NCBI RefSeq assembly: GCF_041146795.1
Contig: NC_135174.1
Span: 18,532,878 to 18,596,877, forward strand
Origin: Maylandia zebra
Lineage: Eukaryota; Chordata; Actinopteri; Cichliformes; Cichlidae
Direction of reading: 5' to 3'
Length of the DNA stretch: 64,000 nucleotides
Shown: positions 22,404 to 34,740 of the stretch, piece by piece
How positions within the stretch are numbered: the first letter of the stretch is position 1
Layout: every line of letters starts with the position of its first letter
The notes under the pieces: generated by a model
What the model saw: only the letters and a program-made list of their open reading frames with translations
Databases searched by the model: none
Told to the model about the DNA's origin: nothing
Program-made: the position numbers and the translations under genes

Positions 22404-25400
22404 ATGGACCGAGAGGCAGACGCGGATGCGAGGAGGAAGATCCAATTTTCCGTGCCTTCCTCCGTGCCCACCCAGCTGGACCCGCGACAGGTGGAGATGG
22501 TGAGATCTGAGGGAGTGTGGCTGTAGCCTACACGGATGATGACAGTGGTTGTGGAGATGAGTGTGTGTGTGGAAGGATTGTTAAGCTCAGGCTGGGTAAC
22601 TGCATCTGTACATTTTAAAAGTAAATATCTAAAACGTGCTCGCCTGCAGTTCCATCATTAATGCTTCTTCAGGGGCATCAGTGCTTAACACGGAGGCTGA
22701 CAGACTGCAAAACTGTGTTTTGATGTTTGTATGTTACTCTGTGGGCAGCAGGGTATGGGCAGTGCTGGAATTAAGCAGAGCTCTGCAGCTACAGATTTTT
22801 TTTGGAGTCCTTAAAGTTGATGAGATTTCTTTGCCCTTCCATCCGAATGGAGGAGGAAGAGGAGGAGGAGGAGGTGAGGGATAAAGGACCATTTGTGGCA
22901 TTAAAAATTAGTTGCGCCTGAGTAATAAATCCTTTACCACACACAAGAAGCAAAATGTAGAAGGTATTACTCATACGCTCGTGGAGGTGGTGAGCATATT
23001 ATGTAAAGTCAGATCCGTTATCTGTTGCTTATGCTGAATCATCCCAAAGCGAGCGCTGGTCAATGCAAACAGTGCAGGGCAGGGTGAAGAGGGAAGGTAT
23101 TATGCTGTACAGTATGAGCAGAGATGTGCATATGTTATTGGTGGTGTTAAAGACAAGAGCCCATAAAGGTCGCAAAGTTGCCAATGAGGTAATATTTGGA
23201 CACAAAAAGCAGCAAATGACAGGCTTATCCATTCCTTGTGCAGGAGATGTTCATTTCTTCAGTCGCTCCCTTAAGGGAAGTTTCACTGGAGACCAGGTGC
23301 AGAGTAAGAAATGTTCTTTTTTTTTCCAAGTAGGAGATTTGGAAAATTTCAAATGGCATCTGTTTGGAAAGCTTGTTTCAGCCTAATAAATCAATAAGTT
23401 CTGGGCAGATATTTTCTGCTGCATCTGCTGTTTACAGCCCACTCTTGGTCTCTGGGTTTTCTGTTTGCTTGATTCATACCCTGTCCAGTACAGAAGGGAT
23501 CATTTATTTGCTTTTCTAAGCAAGCCCATGCACAATGATGGCACAATTCTGAGTGATATTTTAATTTAAATACAGTCTGATGCTAATCAGTTGCTATACT
23601 CTACCTGATAGACTTGTTCACTTCTTCACTCGTTTTGTCTATAAGATGCTCTGGCAGTTTTATCAGCTCAGATCTTAGTAAGATTATGGCAATCTTCCTC
23701 CACTGATTAAATAAGACTGCAAGAAGCCAGAGACATTATATATCAGGAGGACCCTGAAGAAGCACATTTCCTTCAAAGTAGGAGTAAGGTTACAGGGCTT
23801 CATTTTCTGTGTTTCTGAAGCCATCACGTCACCAAAGTGACCATAAGTCTGCTGGAACAGTGTGCACAAAATAATAATCCTCAGGCATCTGTTGATGAAA
23901 ATAAGAGGGACGGGATCAAACTAAGGAAGTCCTGCACACACAGAGATACAAGGAAACAGTCTGAGGAGATAAATATTCACCTGCAAAAAGAGCTTTGTGA
24001 TCTATAGTTTTGGAAAACTGTATCATAATCTTCGAATTTCTTCTTTCTAACTGACCAAAAATGCCCTGTGGTCATATCATGTGGAATGAGACTTGTAGGA
24101 ATGCTTAAAACCACAACTCTCATCGATAACTTAACCCAACATGTAGCAAGTCCTTCTGGGAATGGGTTCCTAGCTCGAAAGACCTTGATAGCACCTCATC
24201 GGCTGAATTTCTTGATCACTTTTTAAAAAGCTAAACTAGAAATGACCGTCTTCGGCATCAGTGTACACACACATAAAAGGAAGTGATTTCAAATTCATAC
24301 ATACAGTAAAAGTGACACAACAACAAGTAGAAAAAGAGGAGATTCAAATCCTGTGAGGCCAGACCTCAGCAATGACTTATATTCAGCAAATTTCCTCTGT
24401 AAGGAAGTCTTGTACCCTGGCAGCGATCCTAGTAATGACTCAGGCAGTTATTTTGACAGTTTTTTTTAAGGTCCCATGAGCGAAAGAGGAGAGAGTAATA
24501 ACTTTAAATCCAAAATTGCAAGAGCATAATAGGCAGTCAGAGCTGATTTTTTTAATACTTAAAAATAAATTGTGCTTACTTTGATTTTAAAAGCGTTTTG
24601 ATTATAAGTTACACCTGAGCTACACATGCACAAAGTCACATGATATTTTGGCATCATTAACAGCTCTTCCAGTGTGCCAACAGAGCACATCAGAGCTCAC
24701 ACAACATGCTAATTCATGTTATGGACAATATCAGCTTGCTTACCTAAATCTTTCTACTATGACAAGTAGATGAGCTTCCACCAAACAGTCTTGAGCCTCT
24801 ACTGTATGCATGTGTGAGTGCAACAGCATGACTAGTTAATACGATCTGTCTTGTAATACTTCTGTTTCCGTCCAGTGGTGGAATTTGTTTCAAAAAACAA
24901 GTGGAGAGCTGCAGGAGCAGTGCTGAAGTGTATTTTTTCTTTTCTGTCCTTGAGATTTTGGTTTACTGAGGTTTTAGCCACCTTCTCTTACTGTCTTGTG
25001 AGGTCTCATCAAGAGTTTCTTGTCCTTTTGTGGTCCTTGAGAAATGCCGCCCGTCGATAGCGACTGAAACATCTAGAATAAATCAAAATAAAGGCAGGAA
25101 TAAACGGAACACATTGAGCTGGAAAGGGAAAAACGGCAGAAGAAAAGAGACAAAGATAGCTGACAGAAGCCGAACAAGACACGCAAAAGGAGGAAAATCA
25201 TCAGCCAAGGAGATGACTGATTAAAAAGAAAGAGATTAGCTGTGGATGACTGAGGAATGAATCAAGGGCGAGGGCAGCTCCTGCCAAGAGCACAAATAAA
25301 AAGCTCTAAAGTCTAATAGGGTCTTATTCTTACAAACCCAGCATACGCACCCCTGTTAATCATTAATGCTATTTACAGAGTGGGCTGATGGCTTAATATT

Positions 25401-28400
25401 GGTCTTAATATTGGTAAATCTTCAGACCTAGATGAAGTGACTGTAGCTGACAAAGGGAGGTGGTAGCAGGAGAATAAAATAAACAAGACAGTTCCAGTCT
25501 TCCAATGGGAAGTTTCTATTTTCAAGTGCATCAATTGTGTTTTCTTTAATTTGTGTGGGTTCAGCTCCTGTTCTCCACTATCCAGGCCAACGCTACACAA
25601 AAAAACCAGGTCAAAAGTCCGAAGTCATGAGTCGTGTTGTGGTCAAATCAAGTTCTGCAAAGGATTATTCCCTGAAAAGTGTTTTGTGTACACAGTTTTA
25701 TACTTTTAGTGCATGCATTTAATCATTAAGCACAGAAGTTATTTTTGCGTAAAAGGCTTTTTAGGTCACTACCCCCCACTCAGTGTTGTCATTGTTCATT
25801 TAAACATCCAGTATGACGCATTGGAGTTGAATGTTATGCAACTAAAGGTCATCTGACCTACAAAAAAAATGGGGTGTGGGATTAATGATTTACTACATGA
25901 CCACTAAACTTAGAACCCATGCTGCTGCTTAAATTTGCCTTTCTAGACGTGTCTGTGTTTTGATGGTAGCGGCAACAGAAAAAGGCTTCTTATAACCCCA
26001 AAGCATCGATCAACGAGTTCCAGTAACATTTAAAACACATTACATTTCTAAGTGGATTGAAAAATATGATCAATAAGTTGACCTTTTCTGGATATTGATA
26101 AGTACAGAGTAAAGAGTTAGCTATTAAAAGGAAATGTTAGACATAATTCATTTAGAGAGGTTTCTGTTATGTTTTAAACAATAGCCCAAACTTCTTTAAA
26201 GAACTCTCCTTCTGCTTTTTGTTTTCCAAATTTTTGTCAGACCCCTCACTCAGTTTTGTGTGTTGCTATCTTTATTGTCCCTCTATCAGTATCCTAATCC
26301 TCAGCCTTAACCCTATGCTATCAGAACATGTCAGAGGGACTTTGTCCCCTGAAAAGTCGCCTCAGAAGTCTCAAAAAGCAATCAGGGGATAAAAGATAAA
26401 TATCATAAAACCAACAGCTGATGTCAAAAACAAACTTTGCATTTTTTAGGGTTAAGGTTACTTCTTATCATCAATGATAACATGATAACTTGGACCTCAC
26501 TGGTTTAAGACATTATTGGACCAATAAAATGCATTTTCAAAAAACGCTTTGGGTAATACAGTTTTTAAAAACCTGAAGAATAGAATATCACCTAAATAAT
26601 AAGGTCCATATTATAAAATACAATGTTAAAATGATTTATTATTCTAAAATAACAAACACAATAAGCCCAGCATGTGAGGAGGAACTATGAAACATTAATT
26701 TGTTTCCAGTGAAATCAAACGTCCACTGCAGCCACACTGAGCAATCAGTGGTATTTACAGGAATTTCAGACATGCACAACAAGGATCTGATGAAAATAAA
26801 ATATGTTCCCTGCAGGTGCTTGACCTTCCGACTACAGTGTTAACAAAACATAGGCCACTATGTCTGAAGAGGCTCTCAGACAGGTGCTCCAAATGTGGTT
26901 TGGTCCTTTGGCCCCACATGCCTTTTTTCCCCTCCTGAGTGCTGTGTGCACATGTTTTGTGTGTTTATTGGATTGCCACACTCATATTTTCATGTTAACA
27001 CATCTTTAACCTCTAATAGGATGCCCCCCCCAAAAAAAGGGGCTGCATATTTAATTCTAGTGTGTGACTCATGAATATGGATGAATGCAGTGCACAAAGG
27101 GAAGCAGAAGCTGTGAGAGTTACTCCAGAGTGAAAGCTGCCCACACATTTCAATGCCTACACTCTTCGCTGTGATTGGCTTGGCAGCCACTTGTATCTCA
27201 TAACAATGTTATCACCATCACACATCACAAAATAGAGCCGGCGATGAGTATAGTGTGTGTTTTCCATAAATAACAAGTTATAAAAATAATGGTGAGAAAA
27301 TGTAATCAATCTAATTACAAGTAAAAATTCTATGAAAGGACACAATAAGGATCCTAACAGTGTTATATTATTGGATTTTTGCTGTTTCTATAAAATAAAT
27401 TCTTAATTGTGCCTACTTTATTTAGTGTGGAGCAGATTTGTAAATATGGTATTTTCAATCAGTAATTTATTTACCCAGGTGTTATGTATTTTGCTTTTGG
27501 AACTTTGAAACCTGGAAATGACCTTAACAACTCTGCTTTAAAATCTTAATCTGAAAACTATCCAGAAATAGTGCATGAAAAAGTACATTATTTCACTTTG
27601 AAATGTTATGGGAAAGTAAAATATAAACTGAAGGTCCAAGAATACAAGAGCATTACTAATACAATGTATTCACGTGTCACAGGAGGTGACGAATACAGCA
27701 AAATTTTGCCCCGTGGCCTCAAATTGCATCTTTTTGAACCAAATTAAAAGTTAGAGAGTTCATTTACAAGTCATATTACTGACAGGCTTAGTTTTGTAAT
27801 GCCCAACTATCAGAGGAATGTGACAGGTCGGGATATGCTGTAGATAAACACTCATCGGACACTTGCTAGTACTGAGTTGGGCCCTCTTATACCTTCAGAA
27901 ATGCCTTCATTTTTCATTGAATAGACCCTACAAGGTGCTGGAAAATACATGTGGTCATAAAGGGACAGACACACTCAGCAACAACACAGAGGCGGTGGCG
28001 TTTGAACAATACTCAGTTGGTACTAAGGTGCCCAAAGTGCGCCAAGAAAATATTCCCACACCATTACACTCCAGCAGTGTCATGACTGCTGTGGCAGGTA
28101 GGAAGTGGGCCCAAATGCAGGACTCAAACACAAAAAGGTAAACTTAGAAAAGAAAAAATGTTGCTGCTGCTAAAATTAAGGCTGACCAGATCAGGCTACA
28201 TTTTTCCAAACTCCTGTTGTCCAATTTTGTTGAGCCTGTGCAATCTGTAGCCTCAGTTTCCTGCTCTTAGCTGACAGGAGTGGCACCTGGTGTGGTCTGC
28301 TGCTGCAGCCAATCTGCTTCAAGGTTCAACATGTTCTTCTTCTGCTCTTCAATGCTGCCTTGGTTGTAGCAAGTTTTCATTTGAGTTACTGCTGCATTCC

Positions 28401-31400
28401 TTTCAGCTCAAAGCAGTCTGACTATTCCACTCTGACCTCTGACATTAACAAGGCATATTTTCTTTTCATAGTCTCTGTAAACTCTAGTTAAACTTAACTC
28501 TAGTTACTTAAATCATCTTTCTTCAAGAAATGTAAAGAAAGGCTTGAACTTTATTTCCGTATGTTTTTATGCATAAATGCACTGTCATGTGATTGGCTGA
28601 TTAAATATTTGCATTAACTAGCAGTTGAACAGGTGTGCCTAACAATTTGGCAGTTGGGTGTATATTTAATGTTTTGTGTGTTTTGTGGTTACTTTGACTC
28701 TCCCTGCTTCACACATATAAGACAAGGAGATGAAGAAGTACCGGCTGCTTTGTATGATGGAGACATACTGTAAACATGTTACAAAAGAACTGTGATTTCA
28801 TCCAAGCGATAGGAACTTGTAGCAGAAAAGGAAATAAATTTAAATAATCCTTATTTAGATTTATTTATAATTTAAATAATCCTTCTGCCTTCTATCATAA
28901 AACGTAATCCTCATTCACAAACAAGCTGGACAGTCTCTTGAATGTTGTTGCATAATGATATGCATTTATTTTTTTAATGCATCTAACTTTCAAAGAACAA
29001 GTCCTCTGCATACATGCCATAAACCACAGTTTAGAATAAATGAATGCTGATTATTGAAGCAGTGAAGCCCTAAAGAAAAAAACCTCTTGTATCTCTCTCT
29101 TCTGCAGATTCGTCGTCGGAGGCCGACACCTGCCACGCTGTTCAGATTGACGGACCCACCATCACCAGAAGAAGACAGCAGCCCACATCAGGTAGATATG
29201 CATGTGAATTATACAAGTTAAAGATCCAGCAGTAAAAGGTTTGAATCAAATTTCAACGATACAGTAGTCATAAGTTCCAAAAGACCACAGTACAATGCAA
29301 TCATGGCCTCTGAAATAATTGGAAATGTGGTGTTTCGACTTTCTATGTGCATTGTGAATGTCTCTTTAGTTTTTTTTTGTTATCATTAAGCCCACATTTT
29401 GCTATTTAAGTCAAAGTTTCAGGTTATTATGTCAAAATTTCCAGATAGGTATCTCAAACATTTCTCTTCCCAACTCAAACGTCTGAGAAAAGAAGTAGAG
29501 ACTAAAAAAATAACTTTAATTTCCAAGTTATTAAATTGAAATAATAACTTGAAATTTTGACTTATTGATGATGAAATTTTTTTTTCCTGTTTTGAAACCA
29601 GCTTCTACATTTTCAAGCTGTTTCTAAAACAGCTGCAGAAAAGCTTTCATAGGAAATGTCAAATTCGATTATTTACATTATGTACATTACAGTGACAACT
29701 AATTCTGCATCTTCACTTAATAACGCAACAAATATGTGAATAAGTGATGGCATTTTTATTTATGCTTTACTCCATAATTACCTGTTACAAGTATGAAAGT
29801 GCTTTTACGTTTTGTTTTATCTTTTCATTGACTTTTGCTGACAAACCTGCACATTGTGCATTACTGCCTTTCTGCTCTAATCCTTGCAACTGGAAAGGAG
29901 CGATTATTAGATTTCTTATATTGTATCATTTGTTTGAGGCAACAATAAGACAAAAAAGTGTTGCGTACACTTTTAGCTGTAAACCCTGGTTTGCATTTTT
30001 TATTTCAGCAGTGGGTTCTTGGGGAAAATGGAGCTTTGAAAGCCAAACTGGTTCACATGTCAACCTACCAGCCGCCATCTCTTAAAGGTAAATGAACCCT
30101 GACTCGAATCATTTTGTGTGTGTTTTTCCCTTGTACCCACACACTGGTTTTTCTTGTTTATATAACAAATGACACCAAATGAAAGAATTTGGGAGACCTA
30201 ATTCTGCTGTGGCAACCACCATGTGGTCTCTATCTGTCTGGACTACGCACATTTCCACAACCACAATGAGAGTGTGTGTGTGTGTGCATGCGTGTGTCAT
30301 GTAAGATTAGGAGCAGTGGCAGCTGTGAGTCTGTTCTGGATCATCCTGGATTATAGAATGGCTGCACAGCTGTAACACGGTCTCACCCACTCGCTGGCAC
30401 ATGCACACACACTATCAGATGCAACCAGAGTCACACAGACTTAAATACACACAAAAAAACCAACTCTGTTGTTATAAATATCTATACAACAGACGTTTTT
30501 ATGCGTCTTCTTTTTTGTGCAAATTGTGGCTTTGGCACCTGCAGACATGACAGTTGCCACTCATAATATTAACTGGGTTTTGCTCGTTTTATTTGAGTGA
30601 TGTTTGCATTTATAATTTTATATAACAAAAAATTTTTCCTTTCATAAGACATGCATGTATATTTTAAAATTGAAAATCCACATTAAAAAAATGTAACAAA
30701 ATTTTAAGATTGATTTTTACTTTATTTGAATAGCTCAAAAGCTTCATGAGTTTGTTATATTCTCATTGCTTCATAGAACATTATTTATCTTCACCTTGGC
30801 ATTAACTTGTTGTCTCTATATGCAGATGACATAGTCCTTTCCTGTGGATATTGATCATTAGATAAATGACCAGACAGGCGATTAGAAACCTAACTCCAAA
30901 ATGATTATACTAACCCGTATAAAAAAAATTAAAAACAATTCTGACCTTTGCAGAAAATAGTTGAAATGACCTAATTCAGTGATGCTGAGTTTAAATAATA
31001 AATCTTTTTTGTCACCTTTTTTCACATTTGGTCCATTTGTGCTAATTGTATCTCTGCTTCTCCAAAACATTTTGCAAATTTTCATATGTTTCTTTTAACA
31101 AGACATAATAGCCATTTGGCTAATGTGTCCTATAATGTGCACTAGGACACATTATAGGTCCTGTTTCGAGCTGTCAATGAATAACCTCCACTCATCTGCA
31201 TTGTACTTATAACACATTGCACCCAGTGGTCAGCCAGCAATGGTAGCGTGGCCGAGCGGTCTAAGGCGCTGGATTAAGGCTCCAGTCTCTTCGGGGGCGT
31301 GGGTTCGAATCCCACTGCTGCCAATGCACATTTTCCAGAATTTCTCATACAAGGGCTATTCTATTTTCTCATACATTTGCAATAAAGGGCTATTCTATTT

Positions 31401-32548
31401 CTATCTAAAGAACATTTCAAAGAATCGATTAGGATCCTTTTCATGATTCTTATTAAAAGAAAAAGCATAGACACAAAAAACTCAAGTGCGTCCTTTGGCA
31501 CATCCGAATCTCTTACTAAGTCATTAAACTCTGGCTTAGTGAATAACTGGAGGACAAATGAACTACTGGATAATGGATCTTCAAAGTCTGAATCTGCATC
31601 TGGAGACAAAACATCATCAGATCTTCTTCCTCATCAACTAACCCAATAAAAATCAGAGAGGGTATTTCATATAAACATGGTACAGGTCTTATTGTAGATG
31701 GGAGGTTAGGGCAACTGATAGATGATTTAGTTTTGGAAGTTCATCCAGAAATATTAACTAAACAGTGGTAGTCATCAAAATGACTCTGTGACTCCCTATA
31801 TACCACGGGAATACCAAAAACCCAGCCTCTTCCCCTTAGTAGAATTACAACACACACCCTGCTCAACTAAATGAGGTCCACATGGCTGGTTCTGTTCACC
31901 CAGTTTCATACCAAAATAACCAAAGGATCCTGTTATAGCGGTAATAGAGCAAAGGGGATATCATTTGTTAAGTCAATCAATCAAAGCCAAAATTAGTAAA
32001 GAGCAAGTGTTAGATTTCACACGCATTGCACACAGTTGATGTGTAACATTACAACTCTAGATATACAAATCCAAACACAATAATCTCTTTTATCAACCTA
32101 TTCTTTGTCCTCTAGAGGACAATGGACAGATGATTGGAAAATTTGGTATTTTTGTTAGTAAAATGTTTGCAGTGTAACTTCATTCATCATAACTGATTTG
32201 CATTTTCAGCTGTCCAGAAGATGGCACAGGCCCATTTGTCCTCACTTGACATGAAGTCTGTAGACACAGAGTCCTCTTCAGGGGAAGAAGAGGAGCAACA
32301 TGATGAGGAAAGGCAGCAGAAAGCCTCAGGTGGGTAAGCTAGGATAGGCTTTCCCATTTTTGGATTTTTGCTGGCAACTATACCAAGTATGGACATTTAC
32401 ACTTTGGAAATTTCTTTTCATGTTGGATCTAAAAGAAGAAAGCAAGGCACAGAGGGATCAGCGTGGTCTCCTGGACAGTCTGACAGAAGGTCATCGCAAC
32501 AAAGACAAAGAGGATGCCAAAGAAAGAGAGGAAGGAAATGCAGAATGA
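22404..32548 (+). CDS. ppp1r1b: Protein phosphatase 1 regulatory inhibitor subunit 1B (DARPP-32), spliced
   Basis: DARPP-32 inhibits PP1 when phosphorylated by PKA downstream of dopamine D1 signalling. Coding exons: 22404-22499, 29108-29191, 30009-30087, 32210-32329 and a tentative last exon 32436-32548, about 163 aa in total. Each of the first four has consensus GT-AG borders and matching phase. Exon 1 begins [18 protein letters not shown], with the PP1-docking KIQF at residues 12-15. Exon 2 gives [12 protein letters not shown] with Thr39, the equivalent of PKA target Thr34. Exon 3 ends TYQPPSLK and continues [13 protein letters not shown] in exon 4, followed by an acidic Ser/Glu stretch (ESSSGEEEE) suited to CK2. 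The human Cdk5 site Thr75 is replaced by Gln81. The last exon rests on a 106-nt intron with a weak acceptor. If the exon 4 donor is not used, translation ends at 32337 after KASGG. PPP1R1A is excluded by the PPSLKAVQ block and by the neurod2 neighbour. Confidence 0.88.
22500..29107 (+). other. ppp1r1b intron 1
   Basis: A 6.6 kb intron from donor ATG|GTGAGA to acceptor TTCTGCAG. It contains a GGA-rich run (22849-22874) and a degraded Tc1-like remnant (27848-28662). No other gene is seen. Confidence 0.75.
27848..28662 (-). mobile_element. Degraded, internally deleted Tc1-like transposon
   Basis: Left end ACACTCATCGGACACTTGCT and right end ACAGGTGTGCCTAACAATTT correspond to the inverted repeats of a fish Tc1-like family (ACACTCACCGGCCACTTTAT type). 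Internal landmarks such as TTGGTACTAAGGTGCCCAAAG and GCTGACAGGAGTGGCACC lie in family order, but much of the middle is gone. The transposase would read on the minus strand. It is one of three copies in the window (also 33839-34740 and 45523-46057). Confidence 0.6.
29192..30008 (+). other. ppp1r1b intron 2
   Basis: An AT-rich 0.8 kb intron with no recognised feature. Confidence 0.7.
31242..31323 (+). tRNA. tRNA-Leu (anticodon AAG)
   Basis: An 82-nt cloverleaf. The acceptor arm GGTAGCG pairs with the 3' end TGCTGCC (one G-U at each of two positions). The A box is GTGGCCGAGCGGT, the anticodon arm is CTGGA-TTAAGGC-TCCAG with AAG at 31276-31278, and there is a long variable arm typical of class II Leu tRNA. 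The T arm/B box is GGGTTCGAATCCC and A is the discriminator. No intron. A TTTT terminator for RNA polymerase III follows at 31331. It lies in intron 3 of ppp1r1b on the same strand. Confidence 0.95.
31370..31609 (-). pseudogene. Possible decayed protein-coding fragment, family not named
   Basis: The minus strand reads [11 protein letters not shown], then [20 protein letters not shown], before it decays. The NDLVRDLNLPK-type phrase is familiar to me from repeated uncharacterised proteins in fish and arthropod genomes, probably carried by a transposon. There is no ATG, and no flanking repeats were found. It lies inside a ppp1r1b intron in antisense and is probably dead. Confidence 0.3.
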
Positions 32549-33838
32549 CAAATGAAGAGAGCCCTGATCGAGACAGTTTTATGATGAATCAATATGCATA
32601 GCACATGTGTGTGCCGTACATATGCGTGTATGGATATGTGTATGAGTGTGTATTAATTGGGTCTGTGGGTTTGTGGAAACATACAGTGTAAAAGAGGAAT
32701 GTGGAGAAAAAAGAGAAACACAACAGAGATTATATGATGAAGGTCAGAATATCATTGAGCTGACAGAGGAAATCTTTAGCTGGAGACTTGTGAAGGAAAC
32801 TGTGTCGCCGTCAGCCAAAGAAACGAGGGCTAAATTCCAATCAGCCAAGGACGCTGCACAAGAAATATAAGAATAGCTAAGAACTCTCGTATTTTCACAA
32901 AGCATTCATTAGTTCAAAAAGGTGTTTTGTTTTTGTTTTGTTTTATTCACTTTGAAGGTCTGGGAATACTGTGAGACATCTGAGTTTGAAGAATTAGAAT
33001 TTAAATAGGCTTTGTTGACATCATGTAAAAGGGGCATGAGCTGAAGTGACACGGGTGCTAAATTTACAGTTCACGTCCGATTAGAAGCAAAAGAAGTACA
33101 TAAAGAAATCAAATGCCAAATGTCACAGTGGGTAATGAAGATACATCTGCAGCTAATGTGTGTGTTGTACAAATGCACAAGATTATATTTTGTACGTAGT
33201 ATCAGTGCAGACAGTAACAGACTGCAGTGCGATGACCATAGCCAGTTTCAACTGGAATTTAGCTCAGAAACTGTGACACTGCTTTCAGAGTTATGTCCAT
33301 CTCTGAAGTTTGCTTTCCTCAGTCTTTCAGACATTTGTCTGCAAGGTCAAGAAATCAAAAGACGGAGGATTACAGACGAATTCAGCGCAGTCACAGTAGA
33401 CCAGATTATATCCTAACAGATTAATCCAACTAATCACGATAATGCAGCAAACTGTTTCAGGCTAGATATTTTAAACTGGGGTTTTTTGTTTTTTTGTAAC
33501 ATGGAGATTAGCGGACATGATATGTTTGGGATGCCACACATGTTAGCTTGATAGTGAAATAAAATCTACCTGATTTTCAGAAACATCACATATGAAGGTT
33601 CATTCATGACCCTGTACATAAACACTGTTTCGTGCCGGTTGATAATAAATCATTTATGAGGCTGTTGGTGTTTGTGTATTTGTATGCCTAATGCTTCTTT
33701 TCCTTGAAAGACATATTTCATTTGATTTTTATTCAAACCAAACCATGTCACCATATTTAGGCCATATGTAGCTTAAGCTCAAACTTTTTTTTTATGTTTG
33801 TGGGATTTAACCAAGAGTATTTGTGTTCTTTATCAGTG
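32549..33838. other. ppp1r1b 3' region, no further gene
   Basis: Probable 3' UTR and downstream sequence. Frames here lack recognisable homology. No clear additional ppp1r1b exon was identified, although C-terminal exons are poorly conserved in this family and one could be missed. Confidence 0.4.
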
Positions 33839-34740
33839 CACACTCACCTGCCAGTTTATTGCGTTCACCTGCTCAACTGCTTATTAATGCAAATATCTGA
33901 CTAGCCAATCACAATGCAGTAACTAAATACATTTAGGCATGTAGACATAATCGCGAAGACCTGCTGAAGTTCAAACTGAGCATCAGAATGAGGAGGAAAG
34001 ATGGTTGACTATAAGTGAATCTGGATATTTCATAAACTGCTGATCTACTGGAACTGTCCCATGCAACCATCTCAAGAGGATACAGTCATGGTCTGAAAGA
34101 GAGAAAATATTCACTGACCTGCAGCTCTGGGTGAAAATGCCTTGTTGTTGTCAAACAAAGTTTACAGAAGAACATCACTGAGTGCACAACAGGTTAAAAT
34201 TTGAATCAGATGGTTTACAGCAGCAGAAGACCACACCTGTGCTGTTACTGTCGGCTAAGAACAAGAAACTGAGGCAAAAATTTGCTCACCATGGAAAAAT
34301 GCTGTCTGATCTGATGAGTACTGATTTTTCAGAATCTAGTGTAAACAAGCCTGTATCCAACCTGTTGATGGTTCAGGCTGGTGTGGTGGTGTAATAGTAT
34401 GGGTAATATTTCTTGCCACACTTCAGGCCACTTTAGTATCAATGAATCCTTGTTTAAAGCCAGAGCCTCAATAATGTTTTTGACTATATCCATCCTTTTC
34501 TGTGTACCCACAGTGTACCCATCATCTGGCTCCTTTCAGTAGGATAACGTGTCATGTCACAAAGCTCAAATATTCCAAGCCTGGTTTGTTGGCATGACAA
34601 TGAGTTTCCTGTACTAAAATAATCTCGACAGTCACCAGATGTGGGAGGAAAAGTGGTACCGACTACATAGAGCCCCAGTAGTAGAAGAGAGCGTGTAAAC
34701 CCAGAATGAAAAGCTTTTTCTTGCAATTTTTTGCCCCTAA
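33839..34740 (+). mobile_element. Degraded Tc1-like transposon
   Basis: Begins CACTCACCTGCCAGTTTATT, the end sequence of the same Tc1-like family as 27848-28662, here in the opposite orientation. Recognisable interior phrases include GCATCAGAATGAGGAGGAAAG (transposase start region) and TCCAACCTGTTGATGGTTCAG. Stops and indels are frequent throughout. The right boundary is approximate because the terminal repeat is eroded. Confidence 0.55.

Larger units (their letters stand above)
30088..32209 (+). other. ppp1r1b intron 3
   Basis: A 2.1 kb intron from donor AAAG|GTAAAT to acceptor TTTTCAG. It hosts the tRNA-Leu gene. Just after the tRNA, minus-strand positions 31370-31609 carry a short protein-like segment (see the separate entry). 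Confidence 0.75.

Noticed and set aside
22149-22445. Minus-strand frame with polyglutamine
   Set aside because: It is the antisense of the CTG repeat in the ppp1r1b leader, with no family similarity or splice context.
31661-31771. Plus-strand reading [18 protein letters not shown]
   Set aside because: Looks protein-like but is short, lacks a start and known relatives, and sits beside antisense repeat-like sequence. Kept only as part of the note on the fragment at 31370-31609.
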